DNA of 64,000 nucleotides from Eutreptiella sp. 'Long Island Sound 2002' (GCA_964036045.1 OZ038383.1:40054294-40118293), one strand, 5' to 3'. Counted from the stretch's first letter, positions 1 to 11,452 are shown. Notes: generated by a model from the sequence alone, not told the origin. Numbers and translations: made by a program.

Positions 1-2
1 TG

Positions 3-845
3 GCATACCACAGCCGGTCGAATGGCCGGGCTGAGGTGGCCGGGCGGCAGATGTTCGAGAAGTTCCGCCAGCTACACATCGACGAACCGGGCCGGAATTG
101 GTATAATTCGCTGTGGAGAGTACTCCAAGCGTATCACGACCTTCCGGGACCCACTGGACTGTCGCCCCATCGTATCCTGTTCCTACGGGATCGAGTGTCA
201 CGCACTCTCCCGTGGATGAACCATGGCAAAGTGGCCCGGGATGCGAACGCTATGATGTCTGAGGCGGACGACACGGCGGCCAAGGTGTGCAAGGCACTTC
301 AGGACGAGCATGACAAGAGGGCCAAGTACTTCAAGCAAGGAAAAGTCCAGAAGTATGCTCTTCAAGACACCGTGTGGGTGGAGCGGCACCACAAGGATGT
401 CCTGTCCAGGCATCGGCAGGCATCTTGGTATGTGCCGGGGGTGATCGTGCGGAAGGTCGGGCAGGATGTATATGCGGTTCGTGTGGGGGATAACAAGATC
501 CTGGACCGCGACCATACCCAGCTTCGTCCCCGAGCACCAGAACCCAGCGGGCGTCCCGTCACCTTCGAGTTCACGGCCAACGATGTGGACTCGGACGACG
601 AGGGTGAGGACGACGACTTCACCGCTGAGAAGATCCTGGCGGACAAGCCGGACCCGGGGACGCCTGGGGGTAGGCTTTATAAAGTCCGTTGGAAAGGATT
701 CGCCGCATCCAGGGACTCGTGGGAACCTCCCAGCAGTTTTGTGCCGAGGTACACCACGGTCTGGATGGACTACCTAAAGAAAAAGGGTATTTCTTTGGAT
801 GTCAAGGACGTATTGGTCCACTTGGTAGCTGCTGTAGCACCATAA
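3..845 (+). CDS. F1a pol C-terminus: integrase end plus chromodomain (partial)
   Basis: The frame is open from the window edge at base 3 and ends at TAA 843-845. It starts inside the integrase core at the NGRAEVAG motif, whose E is the third catalytic acidic residue, and continues through the integrase C-terminal region. It ends with an acidic linker and a chromodomain: DDFTAEKIL, then YKVRWKGF, then DSWEPP, which supplies the F-W-W aromatic cage. Chromodomains of chromoviruses direct integration to marked chromatin. It matches the C-terminus of F1b pol with few substitutions. No break is visible in this part. Confidence 0.9.
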   Translation, partial: AYHSRSNGRAEVAGRQMFEKFRQLHIDEPGRNWYNSLWRVLQAYHDLPGPTGLSPHRILFLRDRVSRTLPWMNHGKVARDANAMMSEADDTAAKVCKALQDEHDKRAKYFKQGKVQKYALQDTVWVERHHKDVLSRHRQASWYVPGVIVRKVGQDVYAVRVGDNKILDRDHTQLRPRAPEPSGRPVTFEFTANDVDSDDEGEDDDFTAEKILADKPDPGTPGGRLYKVRWKGFAASRDSWEPPSSFVPRYTTVWMDYLKKKGISLDVKDVLVHLVAAVAP

Positions 846-1237
846 TGGATCCCCCTTGGCATTTTGTTTGTTTCTGTGAATGGGGAGACAAGTGAGGGCG
901 TTCATCCGGGGATTTTTCGGCCTTGATCGGCCATATACCCCCTTCACTCCATCTCCACATATATATTGCATTGTGGTATACTTATTTAGGTCGACCGACG
1001 ACGTTTTTCTATCTTTGATCCCCTTGGTCCATGTTGTAGATCAAGAGGAGACCGGATATGGCGTAGGGCGCTGATTATCAGTGTCCTCACCCCTCTCTTG
1101 GGGCATGGGGGACACCTACGACGTGTGTGGGGCCTCCATGTGTCCTGGGGACATGGGGGGGGGGTTGGAGCCCATTGGGGTCCTCCCGTCCTCTCTTCAT
1201 TGGTTTCCGAGCGGATACAACGCTCTGAGAAGGGGGG
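846..1237 (+). other. F1a 3' untranslated region with polypurine tract
   Basis: No gene is visible. The stretch ends in a purine run, GAGAAGGGGGG (1227-1237), directly before the LTR start TGAAGCC. This is the expected plus-strand primer for reverse transcription. The same tract sits next to the 3' LTR of F1b (about 21906-21916). Confidence 0.75.
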
Positions 1238-3602
1238 TGAAGCCGGTTCGGACCCCCGTGTCCATCTTGGGGTCACTTGGGGTGTGTATCTATGTGCCGG
1301 CAAGCCGCCATTGGCTGATATCATACTCTCCCATCCACCTGATCTAACCCGATGTGATAGTGTGATAGGTTTGGCCATTCCGGCTATGAGCGGCCATATT
1401 CAGAACCTAGGCGCCGCCAGCGGAGATTTACATATCGGAATATCAGGAATCAACAGGGTTTTATTATCATAATGTTTCCGTAATTTTTCAGCCTTTCGTT
1501 CTGATGGTCAATGTATCGGCGACTGTCAGTTGGCTCGCGATTTTGCGTTAACCGATTGGTTAACTGTTATTTCCAGATATTTTGGCGGATATTCCGTTGA
1601 AGGGTCAGATTTCATCAGCAAAGGGTTCGTTGCTTCCGCAATTCTCTAAATAAGCACTCGAAATTTTAATCAGAATTTTTCGCGATGTCGAAATCGGATT
1701 TTCGACTTCGACATCGCCGCACTTGAATTGGACTTCTTCGAGTGGTCGTACGCCTTTCCCTGTGCCCGAATCAGGTTTCCCTTATACTTGCCACCCATTT
1801 GACTTGGAGATATAAGGGAAACAAAAATGAATCGTGGGACCACTTTGAAGGGCCATATCTACGAGCGAGTGTGAGGAAAGAGGATAGGGAAAGTTGCGTT
1901 GCAAGCGCCTTCGTCTCAACTTAATTGAGGAAGCATCAAACGCCTTTGGTGTGTACACATGCCCGATATAGCAAGGGATAATGGTCAAGAGGGTATAAAG
2001 TGATATATAACTCTTGGACCGTGCAACCGAACATTTTATTGTGACTTTCGAGTGTACCGCATGAGTGTTGGGGTTGCATAGCAACTTTCCTTGGGTTCCT
2101 ACGTATTTTTAACGTGAAGTTATGTCAATGGAGGGACATGGCATATCATGGTGGGAGCCATATTTTGAGGGTATGTGTTGTATGCATGGTATATGTTTGA
2201 TATGCTCACGCCCATGTTATATATCTTCGTGTGGCCGAAGAGATGGGGAGCCATACGTGACAAGGGCTTTGCCCATGTCCCAATTGTGGAATCCAAAGCG
2301 CTAGACCAAGTCTACCGCGTATGTATTGCTCATGGTATGTTTGACAAAGAGATCCATGGGTGCACTCCCATTTTCATGGGGCATGTAGATATTAGTGGCG
2401 AAGGTATCTCCATGCGCCCGATTGGGGATCCAAGTGGGGGAATTGTTGGCAAATGGTCCCAATCATTTGTGTATTGAATCATGAGCGGATATCATGGGTG
2501 AGCATAGAGATATACTATCATGACAACTTTGTATTTGGTCATATTTTCATGTTTTTGACCTCAATTTTTGCTCATTTTTGCATTTTGTGTACTCACCTGG
2601 TCGGCAATCAGCAAGAAGCCTATGGAGAATCGAACCATGGTATGTTGTTCATATGTTGGCATATGCTTTGGAGTTGAACACCACCATATGCCGGATCGCG
2701 TACTCCATTTGGCTTGGCGCACGAAGGCCCACAAGAATTGGTCTCAAGATCATGGGCTGACTTGGGCAGTGCGTGGCGCCCATATCCGAAGGGGTTTCGA
2801 GGGTGAAGTGGGGATGTACATGGGCATTGACCTTTGGTCTATATCCACCATGAATATTAGACTTCGATTCCATGCATGCTTTGAGCCTTCGGATAAGTGG
2901 TAACTTCAATTTTGAGCATATATGTGATATATGGCCAATATGGTGTGAATTGGCAGTTTTTTGGCATGTTATGAGTTCAAACTCATAGGTCATTTCTCTA
3001 AGCCCATTCGACTCCAAGTCCAATCAAGGTTATGTCAGGGTAGGGCATGGTCCTGAGTGCCACTCTAGGCCATGACACGCCACCTCCCCTATTGGGCTAG
3101 GATTTAGAGGCTTGGGAGTGAACACATTTTTGGGGTTTATGTAGTGACTTGTGACACATGGCATTTAGCCATCTCATTTGACCTGGTTCAGGGCAACATG
3201 TTGGTGAGTCAAGGGAAGGTCTTGAGTCCAGGGAATGAGGGGTTTATGGCTATGAATGTGTATGTTTACCTCTTTCCCCAACTTTGCTTTATTTGTGTTC
3301 ATATGCCAATTTCAGGGCTTTCCTCTTTGGTGCAATTCTTGTACATGCCCGCCACCGTGAGACAACCGGTGTGCTGATCGGAAGCCCGCAGCCTGGATTG
3401 GATTGTGAATCAGGCTATTGTTGTACTTGTGGGATCTGGTTGCTGTTCAGGGTTGAAGGAGGATTTTATTTTCTATATTTTTGGATTTGGACCCTGGATT
3501 TTGAGGATTTTGAGAAATGCAATCGTTGATCCGGAGCAAGTCAGCAGGGGTGACAGGCGGAAGGGGCACAGCGGGGGCCGGTCCTGGTAGGGACCTTCCT
3601 TA
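1238..3602 (+). repeat. F1a 3' LTR (2365 bp)
   Basis: It starts TGAAGCCGGTTCGG after the polypurine tract and ends ...GGGACCTTCCTTA. Its length equals that of the F1b 5' LTR (30389-32753). The left part contains the block AACAGGGTTTTATT, also found in the F2 LTR. ORFs of 60-124 codons occur inside, but they show no recognisable domain. Confidence 0.88.
1994..2010 (+). promoter_or_regulatory. Candidate TATA boxes in the F1 LTR
   Basis: TATAAA (1994-1999) and TATATAA (2004-2010) lie in the middle of the LTR, where a pol II promoter would be expected. The same bases occur in both F1b LTRs. There is no evidence for the transcription start itself. Confidence 0.35.
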
Positions 3603-4027
3603 CTCTGCTGTCCTTTGGGGAGTTCATACGAGCTCACCCTCAGGGCTGTTTCGTGTGTTATGGGAGGAAGCGAGGCTTCAACCATGACCTCCGAACATGC
3701 CCCGTCCACAAGGCCGACACGGAGGCTTACAAGAAGGCGCACGGGTCGAAGAAGCGTGCGCCCGCGGGTATCCGGGAAGCCAAGGTGGAGGTGGACAGGG
3801 ACGAGCTCTCCAAGCTGGTGTCGCAGGGGACCGAGTTGGCCAAGGAGATCCAGGAGATCAAGAGGAACTGGGTCCCCAGGTCGGACAACAAGAACAAGGA
3901 GAACAACCAGAATGACCAGAACAAGGACAAGGACAAGAACAAGGGTAAGAAAGGGGGAAGGAAGAAGGGCGTCAACGAGGTTGATGCGGAGGAGAACACC
4001 CCTTCCTCCACAACCGACGCCCCCTAG
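3603..4027 (+). pseudogene. F2 gag C-terminus (zinc knuckle and basic tail)
   Basis: The reading frame starts right at the F1a junction, so gag was cut by that insertion. A conserved stretch (LSFGEF...HPQG) leads into an atypical zinc knuckle, CFVCYGRK...HDLRTC (3647-3706), aligning with CWVCYGKG...HDHRQC in F1b gag. A lysine- and asparagine-rich basic tail follows, as is usual for nucleocapsid regions that bind RNA. The frame ends at TAG 4025-4027, with pol continuing in the same frame. Confidence 0.8.
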
Positions 4028-4040
4028 CGGAGCCCCTGCA
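4025..4040 (+). promoter_or_regulatory. F2 gag/pol UAG readthrough candidate
   Basis: A single TAG separates gag from pol in one continuous open frame. It is followed by CGGAGCCCC. UAG followed by CGG is a known efficient readthrough context in several viruses. F1b has UAG then AGGAGCCCC, and F3 has UAG then GAGTGCCCA. That readthrough occurs is inferred, not shown. Confidence 0.55.
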
Positions 4041-7000
4041 GCCAAGGGCCCCAGCTAGGGCGGTCGCAGGATGGTGACGTGGGAAGCGCCGAACCATCCC
4101 AGTCGGGAGTCCATAAGCACAAGGGGACTGCCGCGGGCGGAAGGCCCGGTCCGGCACCCGGTCGCGGAGGCGGGGTGAGGGCAAGTGAAGGCACGAACCC
4201 TTGCACCCGTCCCTCCTTCGCGACCAGGAATGTGTTTGATGTACTACAAGATCTTTCCGAGAGTATCGGAGGATCACCCGGACCGCAGCTGGATGCTGCA
4301 GATGGGCAGCCTGAGCCCATTGTCCACGACCTGCACCAGTCGCTTGTTGAGCTTCTGGAACGGCCGGAGATCCTGAGTTTGCACGCCGTGCGCCGTGTCG
4401 GTCGCGAGCGGCAGTTGCATCTTAAGGTCCGTGCCTTATGCGGGGAAGTCAAAAAGGTTTTCGACGTGTTGGTCGACACGGGAGCTCAAGTCAGCTTGGT
4501 CAAGGCTGGCCTACTTCCACCAGAGTGTCTGACCGACAGTCGGAAACCTGTCAGGCTGAAGGTGGCAAAGGGCCAGTACATGGTGGGAGGCACGAAGGAA
4601 GCGGCCATTCGGCTGCAGTTCGTGAACCATCGTGAGCTGAGCCGCCCAGACCTCGGCAAGGAAATCCTCCTGCACGGTCGCTTCTACGAGGCCGAGATGG
4701 ACTGGGACATGATCGTCGGGTACGACTTCATGATGGACACGGACTCCGGCGTCTTCCCGGCCCAGGCCTCCATGACCCTGTACCAGGACGACCAACTCTC
4801 GTGGCTTTCGTCACCTGAGCACCATGTGGAATGCCAATGGATCCACCCCGAACGCAATCAGCTCGAAGTGGCCGCGCTGGACACTGAGCCAACTGGTCCT
4901 GCAAACCAGGAGTACGGCGTAAGGCCAGAAGTGGCGAGCCGAGTTGTTGCGGACTTGGGAGCTTCGGATCTGGCCCTGTATGCGTTCTCTTCAGGAACCT
5001 CCGCCCATCTTCGGGTGTGTGAGAAGTACTGGAGCGCACAGGACTCCGCGTGGAAGAAGCACTGGGGTCCGCATCAGGGATTGATGTGGATCCATTGCCC
5101 TCGATGGGACATTCCAAGAGCGATAGCGAAGATTCGCAAGGACCGCTCCAAGGCAGTGCTGGTTGTTCCTATGGGATGCACCGAGGAGGAAAGTACCCGA
5201 CATTGGGTAGCCTCATTGACCAACATGACCTTAAACAAGGTCGTCCTACCGGCTGGAGAGAGTGTCTATCAGGACGCTAAGGGACAGCCCATGCCACCCC
5301 AGAGATGGCCAACGGAATTCCACTATGTGGATGGGGGCCTTGATCAGGCCGACGCCACGGACTTCGTGTGTGTCAACCGCATCATAGCGGAGCCATGGCG
5401 GCAATGCTTTGCGGTTCCCCCTGTTGACATCGAAGAATCGGAATCGGAAGACCCCCTCAGTGAAGAGGAGTGGGATCTGGTTCAGGGGTATATGGATCAG
5501 CCCTTTCACGACTGGGGAAACCAGCGTGAGGGCAAAGGCCAGGACAAAGCCTGGTGGGAAGTGGACTCGATCGTCTCTAGTTCCTATGACGGGAACACCT
5601 TCGTGCAGAGGGTGCTGGACCACCTATCCAGCCAGGACGAGCCAATCGGGGGTAACCCACCCACCTACGGCGATCTATTCCGAGGCAAGACCAGAGATGG
5701 CCCTTTGGGCCACCTGGGAAGACCGACTGAGCTGAAGACGAGCGGAGTAGCTACCCCTCAAGTAAGCTCCGTGGTCCAGGTGCCCGGAAAAGCCAAGGCG
5801 GAGTCCGATGACTGCCCCAAGATCCAGGCGTTGAGGGCCAGGCTGAAGCAGAAGTATGGCGAGACCTTCTTCAGCGGTAGGCCTGTGTTTCCCCCACCGG
5901 TGCGTGGACCGTATGGCGAGGCCAAGATACGACTGAAGCAGGACCCCCGTGTGTATCGGCACCGGGAGTTTGCCCTGAGGGGCGAGAGGAAAGAGGCCAT
6001 GGAGAAGATCCTCCGTGACTTCATCCAGAGAGGCTGGCTCGAGCCGTGCCACTCCGAATGGGCCTCTCCGTGCTTCGTCGTCCCCAAGAAGGTTGCCGGT
6101 GAGTGGCGGCTCGTGGTCGACTACCGCGGCCTGAACGCCCAAACGCAGCACGACAGCTATACGCTGCCCCTCATTGAGGACATGCTGCAAAAGCAACACC
6201 GGCGGAGGATCTTCACGGTGATTGACCTGAAACATGGTTATCATGAGATGCCTCTCGCCGAGGAGTCCCGTGCCTGCACAGCCATGAGCACCCCACTTGG
6301 ACCTCTCCAGTGGAAGGTGATGCCCATGGGCGTTACCAACGGCAATGCGGCTTTTCAGCGGATGCTGGAGAACCTGCTTGAGCCGGTGCGCGACTGTGCG
6401 GACCCCTTCGTGCACGACGTGATCATTGCGTCCGGGGACCCCACTATGAGCTACGAGGAGCTCCTGGAGGCACACGAGAGGGACGTCACTCCAGTGCTGG
6501 ACCTTCTGGTTCGGCACAAACTCACGGGCAGCAGTGACAAGGCCACCATTGCGGTAAGGGAGGTGGTCTTCGCTGGCCACGTAGTCGGGAACGGGCAGCG
6601 AAAGCCCATACCTGACAAGGTGGCTGCGATTGAGCACTGGGAAAAGCCCAAGACGGTCTCTGAGCTACGGGCGTATCTGGGGTTCTGCAACTACTACTCG
6701 GGGTACATCAAAATGTATGCCGAGTATGCAGCCCCCATGACGACCATGCTCAAGGGCAACCGAGAGGAGACCAAGAAGGGGTCCAAGAAGGCTCTGGTCT
6801 GGACAGCTGAGTCCGACCATGCCTTTGAGGGGATGAAGCAGGCGCTGCTATCCGCAGTGGGTCTGCACCTCGTGGATCCCGACCGAGGGTTCGTCCTGCG
6901 CACCGACGCTTCCGACTACGCCATTGGCGCTGTGTTGGAGCAAGTGCTTGACGACGGGAGGCACGTGCCCGTGGCCTTCTGAAGCCGAGTCCTGGCGGAA

Positions 7001-8845
7001 GGCCAGAGACGGACCCGGACGCCCCGTGAAAAGGAGGCGTATGCCATCGTCATGGCTCTCAGGAAATGGGCTGGGTACATAGCCCTCCATCCCGTCACCG
7101 TCTGCACCGACCATCAGAGTCTGCAGTCGTGGCACAAGGAGCACGTGGACACCCCCTCAGGTCCCGCCTCCCGACAGGCAAGATGGCATGAGACCTTGGC
7201 CAAGTTCGATCTCACGGTTGTGTATATTCCTGGAAAGGATAACACCGTGGCGGACTGTCTCAGTAGGTGGGCCTATCCCGCCAGCAAGGGCATGACGGAT
7301 ATCTCTGCCCATGGCGATGAGGCTGAGACCGCTGAAGCCAAGAGGATCATCGAAATGGAGCTCCTGATGGAGGAGGAGGGTGCTAAATGCTTCGTCGTCA
7401 TGGCTGCAGATGCCCCCCTCGCGTCGAGGGTGGGCAGAGCGGTCAGTGTACTCGCCCCTGTGGGAGCTGAGTCCGACAAGCACCTCTTCCCGGAGTCTTG
7501 CCTCCAGGACGACTGGACCGACGATTACGCCAAGTCTGAGGCCTTTGCGGCCGAGTATAGGGCTGTGACCGACCCTGACGACGGGCAGAAGTGGCCAAAG
7601 GGGCTGACCGAGGAAGATGGCAAGCTCTACCGGAATGGTAAGCTGCTAGTACCGGAGTCCCGGGTGCTCGAGCTTTGTGAAGCTTGGCACCACCACATGC
7701 TGCACCCAGGGGTCAAGAAGCAAGCTCTTGACATGCAGCGTCGGTTCGAGATCGACCATATCGTTCTCTACACCGCCATCAAGAAGGTCAGGAAGGGTTG
7801 CTCGGTCTGTCAGGCCTGCAATCCCGACAACCAGAACGTCAGAGGGGAAGCCCAACGGACCCCGGTTCCTGACCAGCCCATGGAGAGCGTGGCCATGGAC
7901 GTCTTCTCCATGCCCGAAGTGCACATTGGCAAGGAGACTTCTGACTGTGTGGTTCTCTGTGTGGACCGCCACAGCGGCTACGTTGTAGCCGTTCCGGCAC
8001 GCAAAAAGGGGTTGCTTGCCAAGGAAGTGGCAGTCATGATGATTCGTCATTGGCTGACCGTCTTTGACATCCCCCGCACCATTTGCAGTGACCGAGGGCC
8101 CCAGTTTACTGGTGGCTGGTTCAAGGCTATGTGTTCCCTCATGGGAATATGTCACGCCAAGAGCGTCGCCTATCTCAGCCGGTCTAACGGCCGTGCTGAA
8201 GTGGCTGGACGGCAGCTGTTCGAGAAGCTGCGCAAGATCCACATCACCAATCCACGTCGGAACTGGTTTGAGGAGATGTGGCCTGCTCTGAAGGCCCATC
8301 ATGACACCCCCACTCCGGGCGGTCTGTCCCCTCACCAGATTCTGTTCGGCAGGGACCCCCTGGGTAGGGGACTTCCCTTGTCTGGTGATGGCATGGCCAT
8401 GGATGCCAAGGAATTCTTTGCGCGGCAAGAGCAAACGGCGCGAGACATCCGCCAGCAGCTCGAGAAGGAGCATGCTGAGCGTCAGAAGTCCGCCCCGAGC
8501 TCGACAGCGCAGAAGTTCAGGGTGGGGGACCCGGTGTGGGTGATCAGACCCCGCCCTATGGGCACCCACCGCACCAAAACCTGGTTCACACCCGGCGAGG
8601 TGGTCCGCAGGATTGGTGAGGACACCTACCGCATCAAGGTGGGTCACGGACAGTTCCGGGAGCGCCACGAGAGTCAACTCCGTGTGCGGGAACCCGACCT
8701 CCGTGGCCAGCATGTGTCCCTGAGCTATGCCGCACATGAGGCCGATTCGGACAACGACTATGCTGAGCAGGACGACTATACAGTCGAGAAGATCCTGGCT
8801 CAGCGTCCTTTTCCTGTCCACCCTCCTGCATATGCCTTATCCTAA
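4028..8845 (+). pseudogene. F2 pol: PR, Dam-like domain, RT, RNase H, integrase, broken chromodomain
   Basis: One frame runs from the gag UAG to TAA 8843-8845, interrupted by TGA at 6980-6982 where F1b has Trp (VPVAFW). Domains in order: aspartic protease with DTGA (about 4475-4486); a Dam/DIRS-like region (about 4910-5335); RT; RNase H (RTDASDYAIGAVL); integrase with a zinc-binding segment, then MDVF, CSDRGPQF and NGRAEVAG carrying D, D and E. Two lesions suggest a dead element: the TGA, and RT motif FVHD in place of FVDD (codon 6413-6415), which removes a catalytic Asp. The chromodomain starts normally (DDYTVEKIL), then loses its rest at about 8805. Confidence 0.88.
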
Positions 8846-9887
8846 CCGGGGCGTGGTTTGGCACTCTGTCCAGAGTGTGTTTACACGCCTGTTACCCCAT
8901 TTATTGCTTGTTTTTCTGCCCCTCCAGGATATGGCATCTGTATGTTAGCCCAGCACTGAGTGTGGACTGTTTTTCACGGAATCGGATACGAAGGCGCCTT
9001 GAGTCGCCGTTTACATGCTATTACTTGAGGTCCAGCCTGGACCAGTACCGACATACAGTTTCTTCTGTTTGAGTGCCTGTGATACCGTGTTGCCCTATTC
9101 GCTGTGATGTGGAGATCCTGATGGCGCCAGGCGGGAAGCCCAGTTGCCTGACTACACTCCCAGCGGTCCGCCACTGTCAGTCCCAGTGTGAGCCTACCGA
9201 TTCGCAGACGCACTTGCAGTCGGATGGCGGCCTCCGGTGCTCCTGACCTCGGTCAGTCTGCCTGGGAAACTGGTGGTTTGAGGAGTCGACGCCTCCGCCC
9301 ACACTGCACGAGGACTCCCTCATGTATGGCCTTCGTGGCAATAGGGCGAGGGAAAAGACGGCCTTGATGCCCGATCCCTTAAGGAGGAGCTCCCTTAAGA
9401 TCCCTTAAGTAGTTCGGCTGTATCACTCTGGACTCGCGTCGTATGGATATGGACATGGTGCGCCCGAGGAAGGACCCGTGGGGACTCTCCCCAGTCGGCG
9501 GGCCTTGGGAAGCTTGGGGTAGCCTGATGGATCTTTGTGGTCGCTCTCGACCTGTGGGACCACCTCGGTAGTCGCGTGACGCCTATGTTGGCTGTGTATG
9601 CCACTGCCACTGTGGTGGTGACCGTAGCAGCCGGCACCCGGTGCGCCTGGTATGGGTTAACGGGTCCTTTGGATGCCGAACAATCGCCGCCAGGACCCGG
9701 GACTTGATAATTGATACTATACATGTGCTACGAGCTTTTACAGCATCATACCTATCTTACTGTGGAATTTGGGCAGCCTAACCTGAGCCAGCCTGAAGTG
9801 AGGATGTGACACCCCCCCCCTTCAGGAAATGGTCCTGGGTACCCGCTGCCATGCGTGGGTGTTATCGAGCCCCCCCCAGGGTTTGCT
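8846..9887 (+). other. F2 3' untranslated region
   Basis: About 1 kb between the broken chromodomain and the polypurine tract. I see no coding region, RNA gene or clear repeat in it. Runs of C occur near 9810 and 9870. Confidence 0.5.
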
Positions 9888-9900
9888 CTAAGGAGGGGGG

Positions 9901-10830
9901 TGAAGCGGTACCCAGAACCCCATGGCTAGGGCAGGGCATACAACCGGTCTCCGGTCCACTAACCCCAAGTACGGAAGGGAAGACCGGTCTCCGGTCCACT
10001 AACCCCATGTACAGAAGGCGCCCGTTGACGCCCGGTGCGAGCCCGGCGGGAGCGTGTTCGGTGCCGTAAAGTCCCGCATCGGCAACCGATGCACCGCCAG
10101 CGGAGATTTGTATATCAGAATATCAGGAATCAACAGGGTTTTATTTTCATATTGTTTCCGTCAATTTTTACGCTTCCGTTCTGATATTCACTGTTTTGAC
10201 TGCTGGCGGTTGGATCGCGACTTTACCGTAACCGCCAGTTTAACTGTTTATAATGGAAATTTTAACGCTATCCGTGACGAAGGCTCTAAAGTCTTCAGGA
10301 ATTGCGTTGATGCATCGGCAATTTTCACATTCTACACTCGCAACCTTAATCGGAATTTTTCAGGATGTCGAAATTGGATTTTCGACTTCGACATCTTTCG
10401 AGTGGACCTACGTGCTTCCCTATGCACGAATCAACTTTCCTTTTATCCTGCCCTCCATTCGTCTTAAAGATATGGGCAAAACAAAGTTGATTCGTGAGGC
10501 CACTTGTGAAGGTCATATCTCGTGTTGCTTGCGAGGAATGACAATAAGGAAACGTGGGATGTATTCACAATACTCCCGACGTAATTTAGGAAGCATCATA
10601 TGCCTTGCGTCTCCACACGTGCGCGCTAGTGTAATGGATCATGGTCAAGAGGGTAGAGTTTGCGTTGTAACTCTATGTCCATGATATTGCGTGCGTTAAG
10701 ATAACTTTCGAGTGTAGCGCGCAAGTGTTGGTGTTGCATAGGAACTCTCCTTGAGTTCCTATGAGCGATTGACACAAAGTTATGCCCTTGGAGGGGCATG
10801 ACATATCGTGGGGGGAGCTACCTTTTTGGG
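9901..10830 (+). repeat. F2 3' LTR, left part
   Basis: It starts TGAAGCGGTACCC after the polypurine tract AGGAGGGGGG. From about 10090 it aligns by eye with the F1 LTR (GCCAGCGGAGATTT, ATCAGGAATCAACAGGG, TTTTCGACTTCGACATC), with many substitutions and indels. It is interrupted at 10830 by the PFP-bearing insertion and resumes at 13207. Confidence 0.7.
9943..10018 (+). repeat. Two tandem copies of a 40-bp unit in the F2 LTR
   Basis: ACCGGTCTCCGGTCCACTAA begins at 9943 and again at 9983, so the period is 40 bp. The second copy differs at a few positions. It is absent from the F1 LTRs. Confidence 0.8.
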
Positions 10831-10831
10831 T

Positions 10832-11452
10832 CCGTGAGGGCCTCCGTCACCAACTTGTTGCGTCCAGTAGAGGAATGGCACTGCGGCGGCACGCCGATCC
10901 CGTCCATGATGAATTTCGAGCGCCGCAAGGGGAAGTGAAAGGCTGTGATCGATCGCGAAGGCCTTGGTGCTGCTGGACGGTGCCCCCTTCAAGGCCATCT
11001 CCGAGCGCCGTGAAGACTGGAAGTGCCAAGATTATTACCGGTGCCCCGGACCCCTGCAGTTCAGCACCGGAGATACGGACATCCCCCTGACCCTGAAGTA
11101 TGAGCTCATCCCTGCCGGTGGCACCGACCCGGACCCTCATGTCCCTGCCAGCGCAGCCCAGCTGCAGTGCAAGCGTTTCGCCACTCAAACAGCGTTCGGA
11201 AGCCACCTCCACCGTCCGACTCCTGATTTCTGTTTGTCTGCCTTGGAGAAGGAACGCCTTTCCTACACCCCGAGTACGCCTGCCTGTCTGCGAGGCCCGG
11301 TGAAGATTGAGTCCATTGGTGAGGGTCAGCGTGCACGCCCCAAGGACACCGTGATCATTCAGCAGAGTTTCCCGAAGACCTACCCGACCCACCAGCCCGA
11401 GCGGCACGCCCAAGCCCCCACAGCACGGACCCAGCGTGCCACCCACACCTAA
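10832..11452 (+). pseudogene. Pyrophosphate-fructose-6-phosphate phosphotransferase (PFP) fragment, domain junction
   Basis: Two frames together read as the C-terminal end of a PFP domain: first RPVEEWHCGGTPIPSMM and FERRKGK, then, after TGA 10934-10936 and small indels, ALVLLDGAPFK and YYRCPGPLQF. These fit the family pattern of PFP C-termini (EEW.CGG.P..SMM; AL..L.G.PF; Y..PGP.QF). Further on, LSALEKERLSYTPSTPACLRG and IIQQSFPKTYP resemble the N-terminus of a PFP subunit, so the source gene probably had two PFP units in tandem. No intron is seen across the junction. PFP converts fructose-6-phosphate and pyrophosphate to fructose-1,6-bisphosphate in the cytosol. The copy is truncated at both ends and cannot be functional. 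The assignment is from recalled family motifs. Confidence 0.65.

Larger units (their letters stand above)
1..3602 (+). mobile_element. F1a: Ty3/gypsy chromovirus, 3' part only
   Basis: The 3' portion of an LTR retrotransposon is cut by the window start. It holds the end of pol, a 3' untranslated stretch, a polypurine tract and a full 2365-bp 3' LTR. It is nearly identical to the complete copy F1b on the minus strand (19550-32753). Right of the LTR, sequence passes straight into the gag reading frame of element F2, so F1a inserted into F2. The left flank, and so the target duplication, is outside the window. Confidence 0.9.

Noticed and set aside
7646-8821. 391-codon minus-strand ORF
   Set aside because: Antisense shadow of F2 integrase.
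9806-9830. Reverse-complement LTR end (CACCCCCCCCCTTCA) before the F2 LTR
   Set aside because: Match is short and driven by a C run; no further LTR sequence follows on that side.
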